This document shows positions 16,887-25,569 of a stretch of DNA of 52,066 nucleotides, in pieces; the first letter of the stretch is position 1; each line of letters opens with the position of its first letter. The DNA is from Candidatus Nealsonbacteria bacterium RIFOXYB1_FULL_40_15 (GTDB lineage: Bacteria > Patescibacteriota > Minisyncoccia > Minisyncoccales > GWA2-38-27), in contig MHMM01000005.1 of assembly GCA_001821555.1 (NCBI GenBank), positions 6,956 through 59,021 on the forward strand, given 5' to 3'. A model generated the notes under the pieces. That model did not search any database and was not told the DNA's origin. It worked only from the letters and a program-made list of their open reading frames with translations. Position numbers and translations under genes: made by a program.

Positions 16887-17987
16887 ATGAATCGAGAGAA
16901 AATAAAAAACGAAGACTTAGGATATAATTCTTTTTTTGAAGCCGAAAGAAACCGGCTCAAGATGAATGATTTTCCGGTTGCCCGGGTTATTTCCGAACTC
17001 AAAGAAGCATACAGGGTTAAAAATCCAAAAGGAGAGTTTTTTGCAAAAATCACCGGTAAGCAGATTTTTACAGCTTCTTCCAGAGAGGATTATCCTGCCG
17101 TTGGCGACTGGGTTGTTATTACCGAGCTTGATGAAGAACGCGCCGTTATTCGCGGTGTTTTTCCCAGGATGACGATGATTAAAAGAAAATACGGAGATAA
17201 GAATAGGGCTGGCGAGAAAAGCGAAACTCAAATTATTGCGACAAATATTGATGTTGCTTTTGTCGTTGAATCAGTCGATCGGGATTATAATTTGAACCGT
17301 TTTGAAAGATATTTTGCCATTGCAGAAAACGGGGGAGTAAAACCCGCAATTATACTTAATAAAATAGACCTTCTTTTGAAAGAAGACCTGGGAAAAAGAT
17401 TAACTCAATTGAGAAATAGGTTTCCCGGCATTGACATTATTTTAACGAGCGTCTTGAATAACGAGGGCCTTAATGAATTACGAAAATATATAATCAAAGG
17501 CAAGACATATTGCTTTTTGGGCTCATCTGGAGTGGGAAAATCCTCTCTAATCAATAAATTAATCGGCGAGAAAATAATTAAAACAGAGGATATTAGCTCT
17601 TATTCCGGCAGAGGCAAACATGCAACCACAAGCAGGCAGATGTATTTTCTGGATAACGGGGGGATAGTGATTGATAATCCGGGCATCCGCGAAGTCGGCA
17701 TGACCGATGTCGGCCAAGGAATTAATATAACCTTTAGCGAAATAGCTGCGTTGGCTCAAAAATGCAGATATACCGATTGCGCACATACTAATGAACCGGG
17801 TTGCGAGGTTATAAAAGCCGTAAAGTCCGGAAGATTGGATAAAGAAAAATACTCCAATTACATTAATCTTAGAAAAGAAGCCGAATATTATGAGATGAGC
17901 GATGTTGAAAGAAGAGAAAAAGACCGCCAGTTTGGCAAGTTTGTAAAGAATGCCATTAAAGATCTAAAAAAATACAAGGATAATTAA
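16887..17987 (+). CDS. rsgA: Ribosome small subunit-dependent GTPase (RsgA-like, circularly permuted)
   Basis: OB domain, 'NKIDLL', 'GSSGVGKSSLINKLIG', 'DNPGIREVGM', C-terminal CxxxxC..H..C zinc motif. Confidence 0.88.
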   Translation: MNREKIKNEDLGYNSFFEAERNRLKMNDFPVARVISELKEAYRVKNPKGEFFAKITGKQIFTASSREDYPAVGDWVVITELDEERAVIRGVFPRMTMIKRKYGDKNRAGEKSETQIIATNIDVAFVVESVDRDYNLNRFERYFAIAENGGVKPAIILNKIDLLLKEDLGKRLTQLRNRFPGIDIILTSVLNNEGLNELRKYIIKGKTYCFLGSSGVGKSSLINKLIGEKIIKTEDISSYSGRGKHATTSRQMYFLDNGGIVIDNPGIREVGMTDVGQGINITFSEIAALAQKCRYTDCAHTNEPGCEVIKAVKSGRLDKEKYSNYINLRKEAEYYEMSDVERREKDRQFGKFVKNAIKDLKKYKDN

Positions 17988-18027
17988 ACTAAAATAAATC
18001 TGTTTTTGAATTGTGCAGAAAGTGAAT

Positions 18028-18498
18028 ATGGCATATAGGTATTTTTCAGCAGGGTACTTAGTAAGAAATGGAAAGGTTTTTTTGATACACCACAGAAAAT
18101 TTGATAAATGGACTCCGCCCGGAGGACATATTGAAGAAAATGAAACACCAGATCAGGCTCTGACAAGAGAATGGAAAGAAGAACTTTCTTTAGACATAGA
18201 TATTCTGCCAGCTTATCAATCTGCTTTTTCGGGTGATGCAAATGCCACGCCAGTGCCAATGCCATTTCATATTGATCTTGAGCGAGAGGGATTTGAGAGT
18301 CCTCATATCGGGTATTTTTTTTATGTTAAGCTGCGTGATGAAAGCCAAAAAATCAACATTTTAGAAAGAGAGATGTTTGGCACAGGATGGTTTTCTAAAA
18401 GTGAATTACCAGGACTTAAAACCTTTGATCAAGTGAAATCCTTAGCAAGATTTGCAATTGAAAACTACCCCGGTCCGACAGGAAGCATTAAAGAATAA
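18028..18498 (+). CDS. NUDIX hydrolase
   Basis: Nudix box 'GGHIEENETPDQALTREWKEELSL'; start set at MAYRYFSAGYLV. Confidence 0.88.
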   Translation: MAYRYFSAGYLVRNGKVFLIHHRKFDKWTPPGGHIEENETPDQALTREWKEELSLDIDILPAYQSAFSGDANATPVPMPFHIDLEREGFESPHIGYFFYVKLRDESQKINILEREMFGTGWFSKSELPGLKTFDQVKSLARFAIENYPGPTGSIKE

Positions 18499-18502
18499 AA
18501 AA

Positions 18503-18533
18503 TCCGCCAAGAAAAAGTTTTCTTAGCGGTTTT
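18503..18533 (+). terminator. Intrinsic terminator
   Basis: ccgccaagaaaa-ag-ttttcttagcgg followed by tttta. Confidence 0.7.
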
Positions 18534-18775
18534 ACTTTGAATTGAGAACCGCTAGTCCACTAGGGGGAAATAACTTATTCTTGTTCAAACAGAAGGGTTG
18601 TTAACAGAACTGTGGAAAAATCCTGTGGAGAACCGGTTTGACTGCCCTTTTGGCCGGCAATATTATCAAGATTAAGCGAAAAGCATTATAGAAAATGCGC
18701 GTAAAAGGTCGAAGGGATTAATAACAAACTATTTATTCAAGCCAATCTTGGGTAAATAAGGTTAAAAGAAAAAAT

Positions 18776-19840
18776 ATGAAAAAAATAATAATTAGTTTAA
18801 GCGTAATTGGCGTAATCGCCGTGGCCGTGATTGGAGGAACAGTTGCTTATTTCACAGACACAGAAACAAGCGTTGGGAATACTTTTGCGGCAGGAACAAT
18901 AGATATTGAAGTAGATGGAGAAAATCCTTGGACAGAAACAGAAACTCTCAATGTTTCTGATATGAAACCGTCCCAGCATGAATATACAGAATATGTAATT
19001 CATAATGTCGGAGAAAACCCTGCAAACATATTCAAAACAATAAGCAATATCAGAGAAGATGATGGGCAGGTGTCTGAATCAGAGTGTACGGATGCTGGGG
19101 GGGCATGGGAGGGTGAAGGAGAGTGCAGTAATTATACATCCAAAGACGATATATCGTCTGTGGTGAAATACGATATGTCTGTTTGGGTTTATAACGAAAA
19201 CCCCGAAGATTCCCAAGCCAAGCCAATATGGTGGCAAGTCATATATACCGATGGAATGGGAGAAACATTAAAGAGCATTGAGAATGTTGATGTTTTGTTG
19301 GGAATGTTGCCAGCCGGCTGGTATATGAAAGTTCAGCAGAGCTATCATATGGACGGAGAAGCAGGAAACGAATATCAAGGGGATATCATGAATTTTGATA
19401 TTACTCTTAAAGCAGAACAGTTGATAAATACTGTGATTTTGGAGAATAAAATATTTCCAGCAGGAGAAGAGCCCACAATAGAGTATGATTCTATAAGTGC
19501 GAAGGTTGAATATACCGTAAAGGATGCAGAATTTGACTATGTGTTGACAGTGAACGGCATGTCAAACGGACAATACACCCTAATCGCATGGGATGATACT
19601 CCCAATGGTTATACATTTGATTGGAATAATAGAGGAAGCGCTATTTCTCTGGCTAATATAACTGTAAGCGGAGATCCTGCCAGTGTGAGTGGAAGCATTG
19701 ATCTTGAAAGGGATCTTATCAATGCCAAGCTATGGTTGATTACCGGAACCTATCCGGTTGGCAGTCCTGTAGGTAGCTTTGGATGGAATCCAAACGGATT
19801 ATTTGAAACTGCCTTGATGGACTACTACGATAGTTTGTAA
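18776..19840 (+). CDS. TasA/CalY-like SipW-dependent exported protein
   Basis: N-terminus 'MKKIIISLSVIGVIAVAVIGGTVAYFTDTETSVGNTFAAGTIDIEVDGE' typical of SipW-cognate signal sequence. Confidence 0.85.
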   Translation: MKKIIISLSVIGVIAVAVIGGTVAYFTDTETSVGNTFAAGTIDIEVDGENPWTETETLNVSDMKPSQHEYTEYVIHNVGENPANIFKTISNIREDDGQVSESECTDAGGAWEGEGECSNYTSKDDISSVVKYDMSVWVYNENPEDSQAKPIWWQVIYTDGMGETLKSIENVDVLLGMLPAGWYMKVQQSYHMDGEAGNEYQGDIMNFDITLKAEQLINTVILENKIFPAGEEPTIEYDSISAKVEYTVKDAEFDYVLTVNGMSNGQYTLIAWDDTPNGYTFDWNNRGSAISLANITVSGDPASVSGSIDLERDLINAKLWLITGTYPVGSPVGSFGWNPNGLFETALMDYYDSL

Positions 19841-19892
19841 GTTTTGATTGTTTATGAATCCCTGCTTTCTTCGAAGGCGGGGGTTATAAGCA

Positions 19893-20402
19893 ATGAAAAC
19901 AGCAATTAAAATAATATACTATGCCTGCCTGGGAATTTTGGCTGCTATTGCCTTATTTTTGATGGCTTCTGCTCTTCCGATTACCGGTAACTACAAAATT
20001 AAAATTGTTCTTTCAGGATCAATGGAGCCGACTATAAACAAGGGGAGCATTGTCGTGATTAAGCCAGAAGAAAGATATAATTTGGGAGACATAGTTAATT
20101 TTAAACGGGGGAGCAGGGGAGAAACGATTACCCATAGAATAATCGCAGAAGAAAAATCAGGATATATAACAAAAGGAGACGCCAATGACGGGCCTGACAG
20201 GCAAGAGGTCGGGAGAGCTGATATACTCGGCAGGGTGTTAATATATATTCCTTATTTGGGATACTTGGTTTCTTTTGTTCAAAAGCCCGCCGGATTTGTT
20301 ATTACGATAATCGTTCCTGCTGCGATAATAATCGGCGATGAAATAAAGAAAATATATGAGGAAATCCTCAATAAGAAAAAGAAAAAAGCCCGTATCAGCT
20401 AA
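19893..20402 (+). CDS. Signal peptidase I (SipW type)
   Basis: 'VLSGSMEPTINKGSIVVIKP', 'ITHRIIAEEKSGYITKGDANDGPD', TM at both ends. Confidence 0.9.
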   Translation: MKTAIKIIYYACLGILAAIALFLMASALPITGNYKIKIVLSGSMEPTINKGSIVVIKPEERYNLGDIVNFKRGSRGETITHRIIAEEKSGYITKGDANDGPDRQEVGRADILGRVLIYIPYLGYLVSFVQKPAGFVITIIVPAAIIIGDEIKKIYEEILNKKKKKARIS

Positions 20403-21333
20403 AAGATATCAAAGAAGGAAAAAAGCGATTTCTTACAATATAGAAAAGGATATTTTTTGGCTGAAAGGATCGGCCATTCTCAAAATGGCGGCAGTTTCTC
20501 TGGTCGTTTACTCTAGCTGGCTTAATATTTTGGATATCGGCCATACTTTTTCTTACTTTAATGACGCAGAAAAAAACGCAGACAACAGATATGAAGCAGG
20601 TTTATTAGATTTTTCTTTGGAGGAGCGTAAAAAGTCTCCTTTAAAAATAAATTATTCTTCAACCGGGGTAAAAACAATTAAGATTTTGAATAATGGAAAT
20701 TTGAATTTCAACTATACTGCAGAAGGAATAGATTTTAAGGGGCAGCTTTGCAATTTTTTGGAAGTGAGAGCAAAAGCAAACGGAAAAGAAAAGTATGCCG
20801 GAGATCTTACTGATTTAAACTTTGGAGCGTTGTTCTCTGAATCGGAAAATCTCCATTTCTCCTTCAGCTTTGAGGGAAACGAAACAGATTATCCCGGATC
20901 GTCTTGCAGTTTTTACATCAATTTTAAAGGGTGGAGAGAAGATGCCCCGGATTTTTCAATTCCCGGGTTTAGCGACGAAGAAAAAGTATTTATAGAAGTA
21001 ATTCTTAAGAAGCCAAAATTAAAGCCGGCTGACCTGCCTCAAGAAGATATTGCTGTTATATCTTTGGATATAACAGACATGCCGGTTATTCAAGAAGAAA
21101 TCCAGGAAAACAAAAATGAAAATCTGCCCCAAGAAGAGCCATCTGGCTCTAGAGAGGACGCTGTTCTTGAAGAGCCATTGCCGCAAGAAGATCAAGAAGA
21201 AATTTTGTTTCAAGAAGAGCCATCTGCATCCAAAGAAGATCCTGTTATAGAAGAAGTATTCTTGCAAAAAGATTTAGAAACAGAGGAAAAAGAAATAATA
21301 GAGGGTTCGCCCGTAGAGGAAAATGCGCAATAG
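20356..21333 (+). CDS. Second SipW-cognate-like exported protein with acidic Glu/Pro-rich C-terminus
   Basis: Overlaps sipW-like gene; 'TFSYFNDAEKNADNRYEAGLLDFSL' resembles AYFTDTE.N.F.AG motif; C-terminal PQEEPS/QEEPSASKED repeats. Confidence 0.75.
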   Translation: MRKSSIRKRKKPVSAKRYQRRKKAISYNIEKDIFWLKGSAILKMAAVSLVVYSSWLNILDIGHTFSYFNDAEKNADNRYEAGLLDFSLEERKKSPLKINYSSTGVKTIKILNNGNLNFNYTAEGIDFKGQLCNFLEVRAKANGKEKYAGDLTDLNFGALFSESENLHFSFSFEGNETDYPGSSCSFYINFKGWREDAPDFSIPGFSDEEKVFIEVILKKPKLKPADLPQEDIAVISLDITDMPVIQEEIQENKNENLPQEEPSGSREDAVLEEPLPQEDQEEILFQEEPSASKEDPVIEEVFLQKDLETEEKEIIEGSPVEENAQ

Positions 21334-21345
21334 ATATAAAAAGGT

Positions 21346-22596
21346 TTAGTTGACGCGGAAATTCTTTCTTCTATAGCCGCGCCATCTTTTTTTATTTGGC
21401 CGAAAATTGTTTGTATAATCGCATTCTAATTTGCTTATAGGCAGATTGCCGGGCAATCTGGAAATAGGCAAGTTTATTTTTGTCAGCTTTTCTATTTCCC
21501 TAATCTTAGGTTTTTGGTCTGGCATGGCAAACGATATTGCCTTTCCTTTCATTCCGGCTCTTCCGGTTCGGCCAATGCGATGGACATAATCTTCTGCGTT
21601 TTCGGGAAGGTCGTAATTGACAACCAATTCAATATTTTTTACGTCTATGCCGCGCGAAGCTATATCTGTCGCCGTTAAAACCCTGTATTTTCCGGATTTG
21701 AATCCTTGCAATGCTTCCTTTCTTTGCCCTAAAGATCTGTTTGAGTGTATTTCGGCTGCGGATATGCCAGTTTCTTTTAGAAAATTACAAACCTTCTTGG
21801 CTCCGTGCTTGACCCTTATAAATATCAATACGCTTCCATTATATTCTGAAAGCAAGCTTTTTAAGAGGGCTGATTTCTGGTTTTTTGATACGAAAAAAAG
21901 CTGGTGTTCAATATTTTCGGCCATTGTTCCGGATTTGGCTATTTCTATCCTAACTGGCAACTTCATGTAGTTTGAAGCTATCTTGGCAATGCTATCTGGT
22001 ATGGTGGCGGAGAAAAGCATTGTTTGGCGGTTCTTTGGAACGACCTGCAGAATTTTATTTATCTGCGGGGCAAATCCCATATCCAGCATCCTATCGGCCT
22101 CGTCTAAAACCAAAATATCAACATTGTTTAAATTTAATGTTTTTTGGTGGATATGGTCGTTTATTCTTCCCGGGGTTCCTATAATAATATGAGGATTATT
22201 CCTTATCATTCTTATCTGTCTGTATATCGGAACTCCTCCGATTAAAGTAGCTGTTTTTAGGCCGAAAGCACGGCCGATCTTTGACAGAGTTTCTTCAACT
22301 TGCATCGCTAATTCTCTGGTTGGAAGAATAATCAGGCCCTTTCCGTTTTTTGTTTTTTGAATAACGCTCTGTATCAAAGGAACGCTAAAGGCCAGCGTTT
22401 TGCCCGTGCCGGTTTGGGCAATCCCAATAATGTCTTTGCCTTGAATTGACAGGGGAATGGCTTGATTTTGTATGGGAGTCGGAATTTTGTACCCCAAGCG
22501 ATCCAGGGCATCAAATAATCTCCGGTCTATTCCAAGACCGATAAAAGTTGCTCCCGGCTTGGTGTTTTCTGATTTGTCTATCTGTAATTGATTCAT
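21346..22596 (-). CDS. DEAD-box RNA helicase (RhlE-like)
   Basis: 'AQTGTGKTLAFSVPL', 'LDEADRMLDMGF', 'SATIP', 'YVHRIGRTGRAG'. Confidence 0.92.
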   Translation of the reverse strand: MNQLQIDKSENTKPGATFIGLGIDRRLFDALDRLGYKIPTPIQNQAIPLSIQGKDIIGIAQTGTGKTLAFSVPLIQSVIQKTKNGKGLIILPTRELAMQVEETLSKIGRAFGLKTATLIGGVPIYRQIRMIRNNPHIIIGTPGRINDHIHQKTLNLNNVDILVLDEADRMLDMGFAPQINKILQVVPKNRQTMLFSATIPDSIAKIASNYMKLPVRIEIAKSGTMAENIEHQLFFVSKNQKSALLKSLLSEYNGSVLIFIRVKHGAKKVCNFLKETGISAAEIHSNRSLGQRKEALQGFKSGKYRVLTATDIASRGIDVKNIELVVNYDLPENAEDYVHRIGRTGRAGMKGKAISFAMPDQKPKIREIEKLTKINLPISRLPGNLPISKLECDYTNNFRPNKKRWRGYRRKNFRVN

Positions 22597-22734
22597 ATCT
22601 TTTAATTATACATCAAAGTATTTTAGATGTCAATTTAATGCCCCTTTCCTATTGACATGGGCATAGTTATGAATATATAATCAAAATAGAGGGGCTAGGT
22701 CATCCTCTCTGAATAATAATTAAATATTTAAATT

Positions 22735-22953
22735 ATGCCAAGATTTGACGGAACAGGCCCCGGAGGAGCAGGCTCTAAGACAGGTTGGGGAAGAGGCCCC
22801 TGCGGATCAGGCCTTAGAAGATGCTTTGGAAGATTTTGGAGCAATCCAATTTTGACCAAAGATCAGGAAATTGAGGTTTTATCTTCTGAAGCAGAATCTT
22901 TGGAAGAGGAGCTTAAGGCGGTAAAAAATCGCCTGGAAGAGCTTAAGAAATAA
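22735..22953 (+). CDS. DUF5320-type small protein
   Basis: 'MPRFDGTGPGGAGSKTGWGRGPCG' N-terminus plus C-terminal coiled coil. Confidence 0.75.
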   Translation: MPRFDGTGPGGAGSKTGWGRGPCGSGLRRCFGRFWSNPILTKDQEIEVLSSEAESLEEELKAVKNRLEELKK

Positions 22954-23004
22954 CCGAAATATGCTGCGGGCTTCTGCCCGCAGTATTATTCTCAACTAAA
23001 AGAT

Positions 23005-23292
23005 ATGGTAAGACCCTTAAAACCAAGGAAAATATTGTTTGATCCTTCCGTAACCTACTTTAAGCCCAGAGCCGTTCCTTTGTCTATGCTTGAGGAGATA
23101 GAACTGAATATAGACGAACTAGAAGCTTTGCGGTTGAGAGATTACGAGGGTATAGAGCAGATAGAAGCTGCCGAGAAAATGAAGATTTCCCAAAGCACCT
23201 TTCAAAGGATTTTGTCATCTGCCAGAAAGAAAGTTTCCGAAGCTTTGATTGAAGGGAAAGCGATAAAGCTAAGCAATAAACCTAAACGTTAG
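23005..23292 (+). CDS. DUF134 family DNA-binding protein
   Basis: 'ELNIDELEALRLRDYEGIEQIEAAEKMKISQSTFQRILSSARKKVSEALIEGKAI'. Confidence 0.85.
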   Translation: MVRPLKPRKILFDPSVTYFKPRAVPLSMLEEIELNIDELEALRLRDYEGIEQIEAAEKMKISQSTFQRILSSARKKVSEALIEGKAIKLSNKPKR

Positions 23293-23298
23293 ATATCC

Positions 23299-23799
23299 TT
23301 ATCTTATAATCTTGATGCCGGCGGGAAGTTTCTGGCTGATAATGTTTAAATCAAGTTCTGAATAGTTGTTGCCGGAAATATCAAATGTTTTTAGATTCTT
23401 AAGATTCCCGAGCTCATAAGGCAATCCAGTGAGCTGGTTATCTGATAAATCCAGTACTTCCAAATTGATAAGCTGGCCTATTTCAGCAGGCGCGCCGGTC
23501 ATAAGATTGTTGCTGGCATTTAATACCTTAAGATTTTTGAGGTTTCTTATTTCTGCTTGAATTGCTCCGCCGATTTTGTTATTGGATATATCCAGTTCTT
23601 CTAATTCTTGCATGCCAAAAACGTAGCCAGGGATTTTATCAAGACTTTGGTTGCTTAAATCCAACTTTCTCTCCGCTGCTACTCCGCCATTATTATTTTT
23701 CGGATTTTCAATATTGCCGAATAACTGCTGGTCGAAGAAGGTATAGCCAGAAAGAGCGACAGCCACAATAATTAAGATTCCAATGATTATACTTTTCAT
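23299..23799 (-). CDS. Leucine-rich repeat protein with N-terminal TM/signal
   Basis: Repeats 'LEELDISNNKIGG', 'LKVLNASNNLMTG', 'LEVLDLSDNQLTGLP', 'LKTFDISGNNYS'. Confidence 0.88.
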   Translation of the reverse strand: MKSIIIGILIIVAVALSGYTFFDQQLFGNIENPKNNNGGVAAERKLDLSNQSLDKIPGYVFGMQELEELDISNNKIGGAIQAEIRNLKNLKVLNASNNLMTGAPAEIGQLINLEVLDLSDNQLTGLPYELGNLKNLKTFDISGNNYSELDLNIISQKLPAGIKIIR

Positions 23800-23826
23800 A
23801 AAAAATTATATGGTCAAGGCAACTTC

Positions 23827-24384
23827 TTAGAAATTGTCTTTTACTGTAAATATTACAAGTCTTTTGGTATATGTTTTTTTGCTTTCTATCCAGTCTCCGT
23901 TGCAGGTAATAAGGTTTAGATATGAATTATTATCTTCTTTATGAAATATTTCAGGAGCCGGATCTGCAGGATTATAAATACGGCTTCCTTGGACTGTAAA
24001 AGATAAAAGATTTCCCCTGTCATCTTTTATGTAAACCTTGTCTCCCTCTTTTAGCTTGTGTAGTTTGTCAAAAACTGATCCTACTCCTATTTTCCAGGGC
24101 CCAAAATGGCCTGTTATTATAGAGCTTCCGGGGCTTCCGGGCTTAGGCCCTAAATTGAACCAGGCCACATCGCCGGGAGTTGAAGGAGCTCCTACCGATC
24201 CGTCATCTGCTAATCCTAGATGAATTATATTTGCATCTACGTCAATAGAAGGAATAACAAGCCGGACAGGATATCCGGGCTCTTCAGAAACAGAAGGCCC
24301 GCCCGGAATATCCTGTTCTACGGCAGGAGCCGCCAGCAAAGAAAGAAGTATGACTATAATTGGAATTATTTTCAATACCATCAT
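23827..24384 (-). CDS. Sortase (class E/F-like)
   Basis: 'IPSIDVDANI', 'ITGHFG', 'NLITCNG', 'YTKRLVIF' give His/Cys/Arg catalytic triad. Confidence 0.88.
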   Translation of the reverse strand: MMVLKIIPIIVILLSLLAAPAVEQDIPGGPSVSEEPGYPVRLVIPSIDVDANIIHLGLADDGSVGAPSTPGDVAWFNLGPKPGSPGSSIITGHFGPWKIGVGSVFDKLHKLKEGDKVYIKDDRGNLLSFTVQGSRIYNPADPAPEIFHKEDNNSYLNLITCNGDWIESKKTYTKRLVIFTVKDNF

Positions 24385-24432
24385 TCAGAGAAAATAAAAG
24401 CTGAAATTAATCAACTTTTATTTTTTAAAAAC

Positions 24433-24876
24433 TTACCTTGCCCAGTTTAGCTTATAAGCTAAAAATAGCAAGAGGGATGCCAAGGCAATAGATCCTGCAA
24501 TAGCCAAAGTATTCAGTCCCTGCGGGGCTAAGCCTGTATCAGGTAGCGTTGTTACGGTGAAATTTACCGAATTGGAGGCTGCTCCCCCCGGATTGACCAC
24601 GGTTATAGTCCTTGTTCCGGCTGTCGTAAGATTTGCCGCAGGCACTACTGCCGTAAGGCTTGTTCCGGACACAAACGTAGTCTGAAGGTCAACGTTATTC
24701 AGCCTTGCAACCGAACCCGAAACGAAATTTGTTCCGGTAATTGTTACGGTTGTGGCAGAACTTCCTAAAGATACTGAACTTGGAGAAATGCTGGTAATGG
24801 TCGGATTCGCCTGGGCAAGAGTGACTGCGGGGAGAACCAGTGCCAAAGCTACCGCCAATAATAACTTTCTATACAT
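24433..24876 (-). CDS. IPT/TIG domain surface protein with LPDTG sortase signal
   Basis: Signal peptide, 'PTITSISPSSVSLGSSATTVTITGTNF', C-terminal LPDTG + TM + KLNWAR. Confidence 0.88.
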   Translation of the reverse strand: MYRKLLLAVALALVLPAVTLAQANPTITSISPSSVSLGSSATTVTITGTNFVSGSVARLNNVDLQTTFVSGTSLTAVVPAANLTTAGTRTITVVNPGGAASNSVNFTVTTLPDTGLAPQGLNTLAIAGSIALASLLLFLAYKLNWAR

Positions 24877-25022
24877 AAAATTATATATTAATTTAATTAA
24901 TTTATGTCGGCCTTTTTATTTGTACTATAAATAATACAGAATATAGATTAAAAATTATTTAAAATATGCTAATATTATTACCGTAGTTGCTTTTTGAAGC
25001 AATTTTCGTAATATATTTATTG

Positions 25023-25547
25023 ATGCAAAAAAAGGAAAATAAGGAATTCGCCAAAGTCTATGACGATTACGCCGTCCGTATTTATAATTTTATTTATTAC
25101 AAGACTCACCATAAAGAAACAGCGGAGGATTTGGCGAGCCAAACATTCTTAAAGGCCTTTTCAAAGTATGAAACGTTTGATATCAATAGGGGATCAGTTT
25201 CTTCGTGGCTTTATAGAATAGCCAGAAACACGGTGATAGATTTTTACAGAACTAAAAAAAATATCTTAAACATAGATGATGTCTGGGATCTTTCAAAAGA
25301 AAACGGGATAGAAAGAGATTTTGATACGTCAGAAAAACTTAAAGAGGTAAAGGGTTATCTGGAGAAGCTGAATAGCGTTCAAAGAGAAATAGTCATGTTG
25401 AGGATATGGGAGGGGATGTCTTACAAAGAAATAGGAGAGATAATCGGAAAAACCGAAGCCGGATCCAAGATGGCCTTTTTAAGGACTATGCAGGCACTGA
25501 AAAAAGAAATACCGGCCCTTCTTATGATATTTATGTTACTTTTTTAA
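25023..25547 (+). CDS. ECF-type RNA polymerase sigma factor
   Basis: Region 2 'YDDYAVRIYNFIYYKTHHKETAEDLASQTFLKAF', region 4 'QREIVMLRIWEGMSYKEIGEIIGKTEAGSKMAFLRTMQALK'. Confidence 0.88.
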   Translation: MQKKENKEFAKVYDDYAVRIYNFIYYKTHHKETAEDLASQTFLKAFSKYETFDINRGSVSSWLYRIARNTVIDFYRTKKNILNIDDVWDLSKENGIERDFDTSEKLKEVKGYLEKLNSVQREIVMLRIWEGMSYKEIGEIIGKTEAGSKMAFLRTMQALKKEIPALLMIFMLLF

Positions 25548-25569
25548 AGCAGAACGTATTAAACATTGT

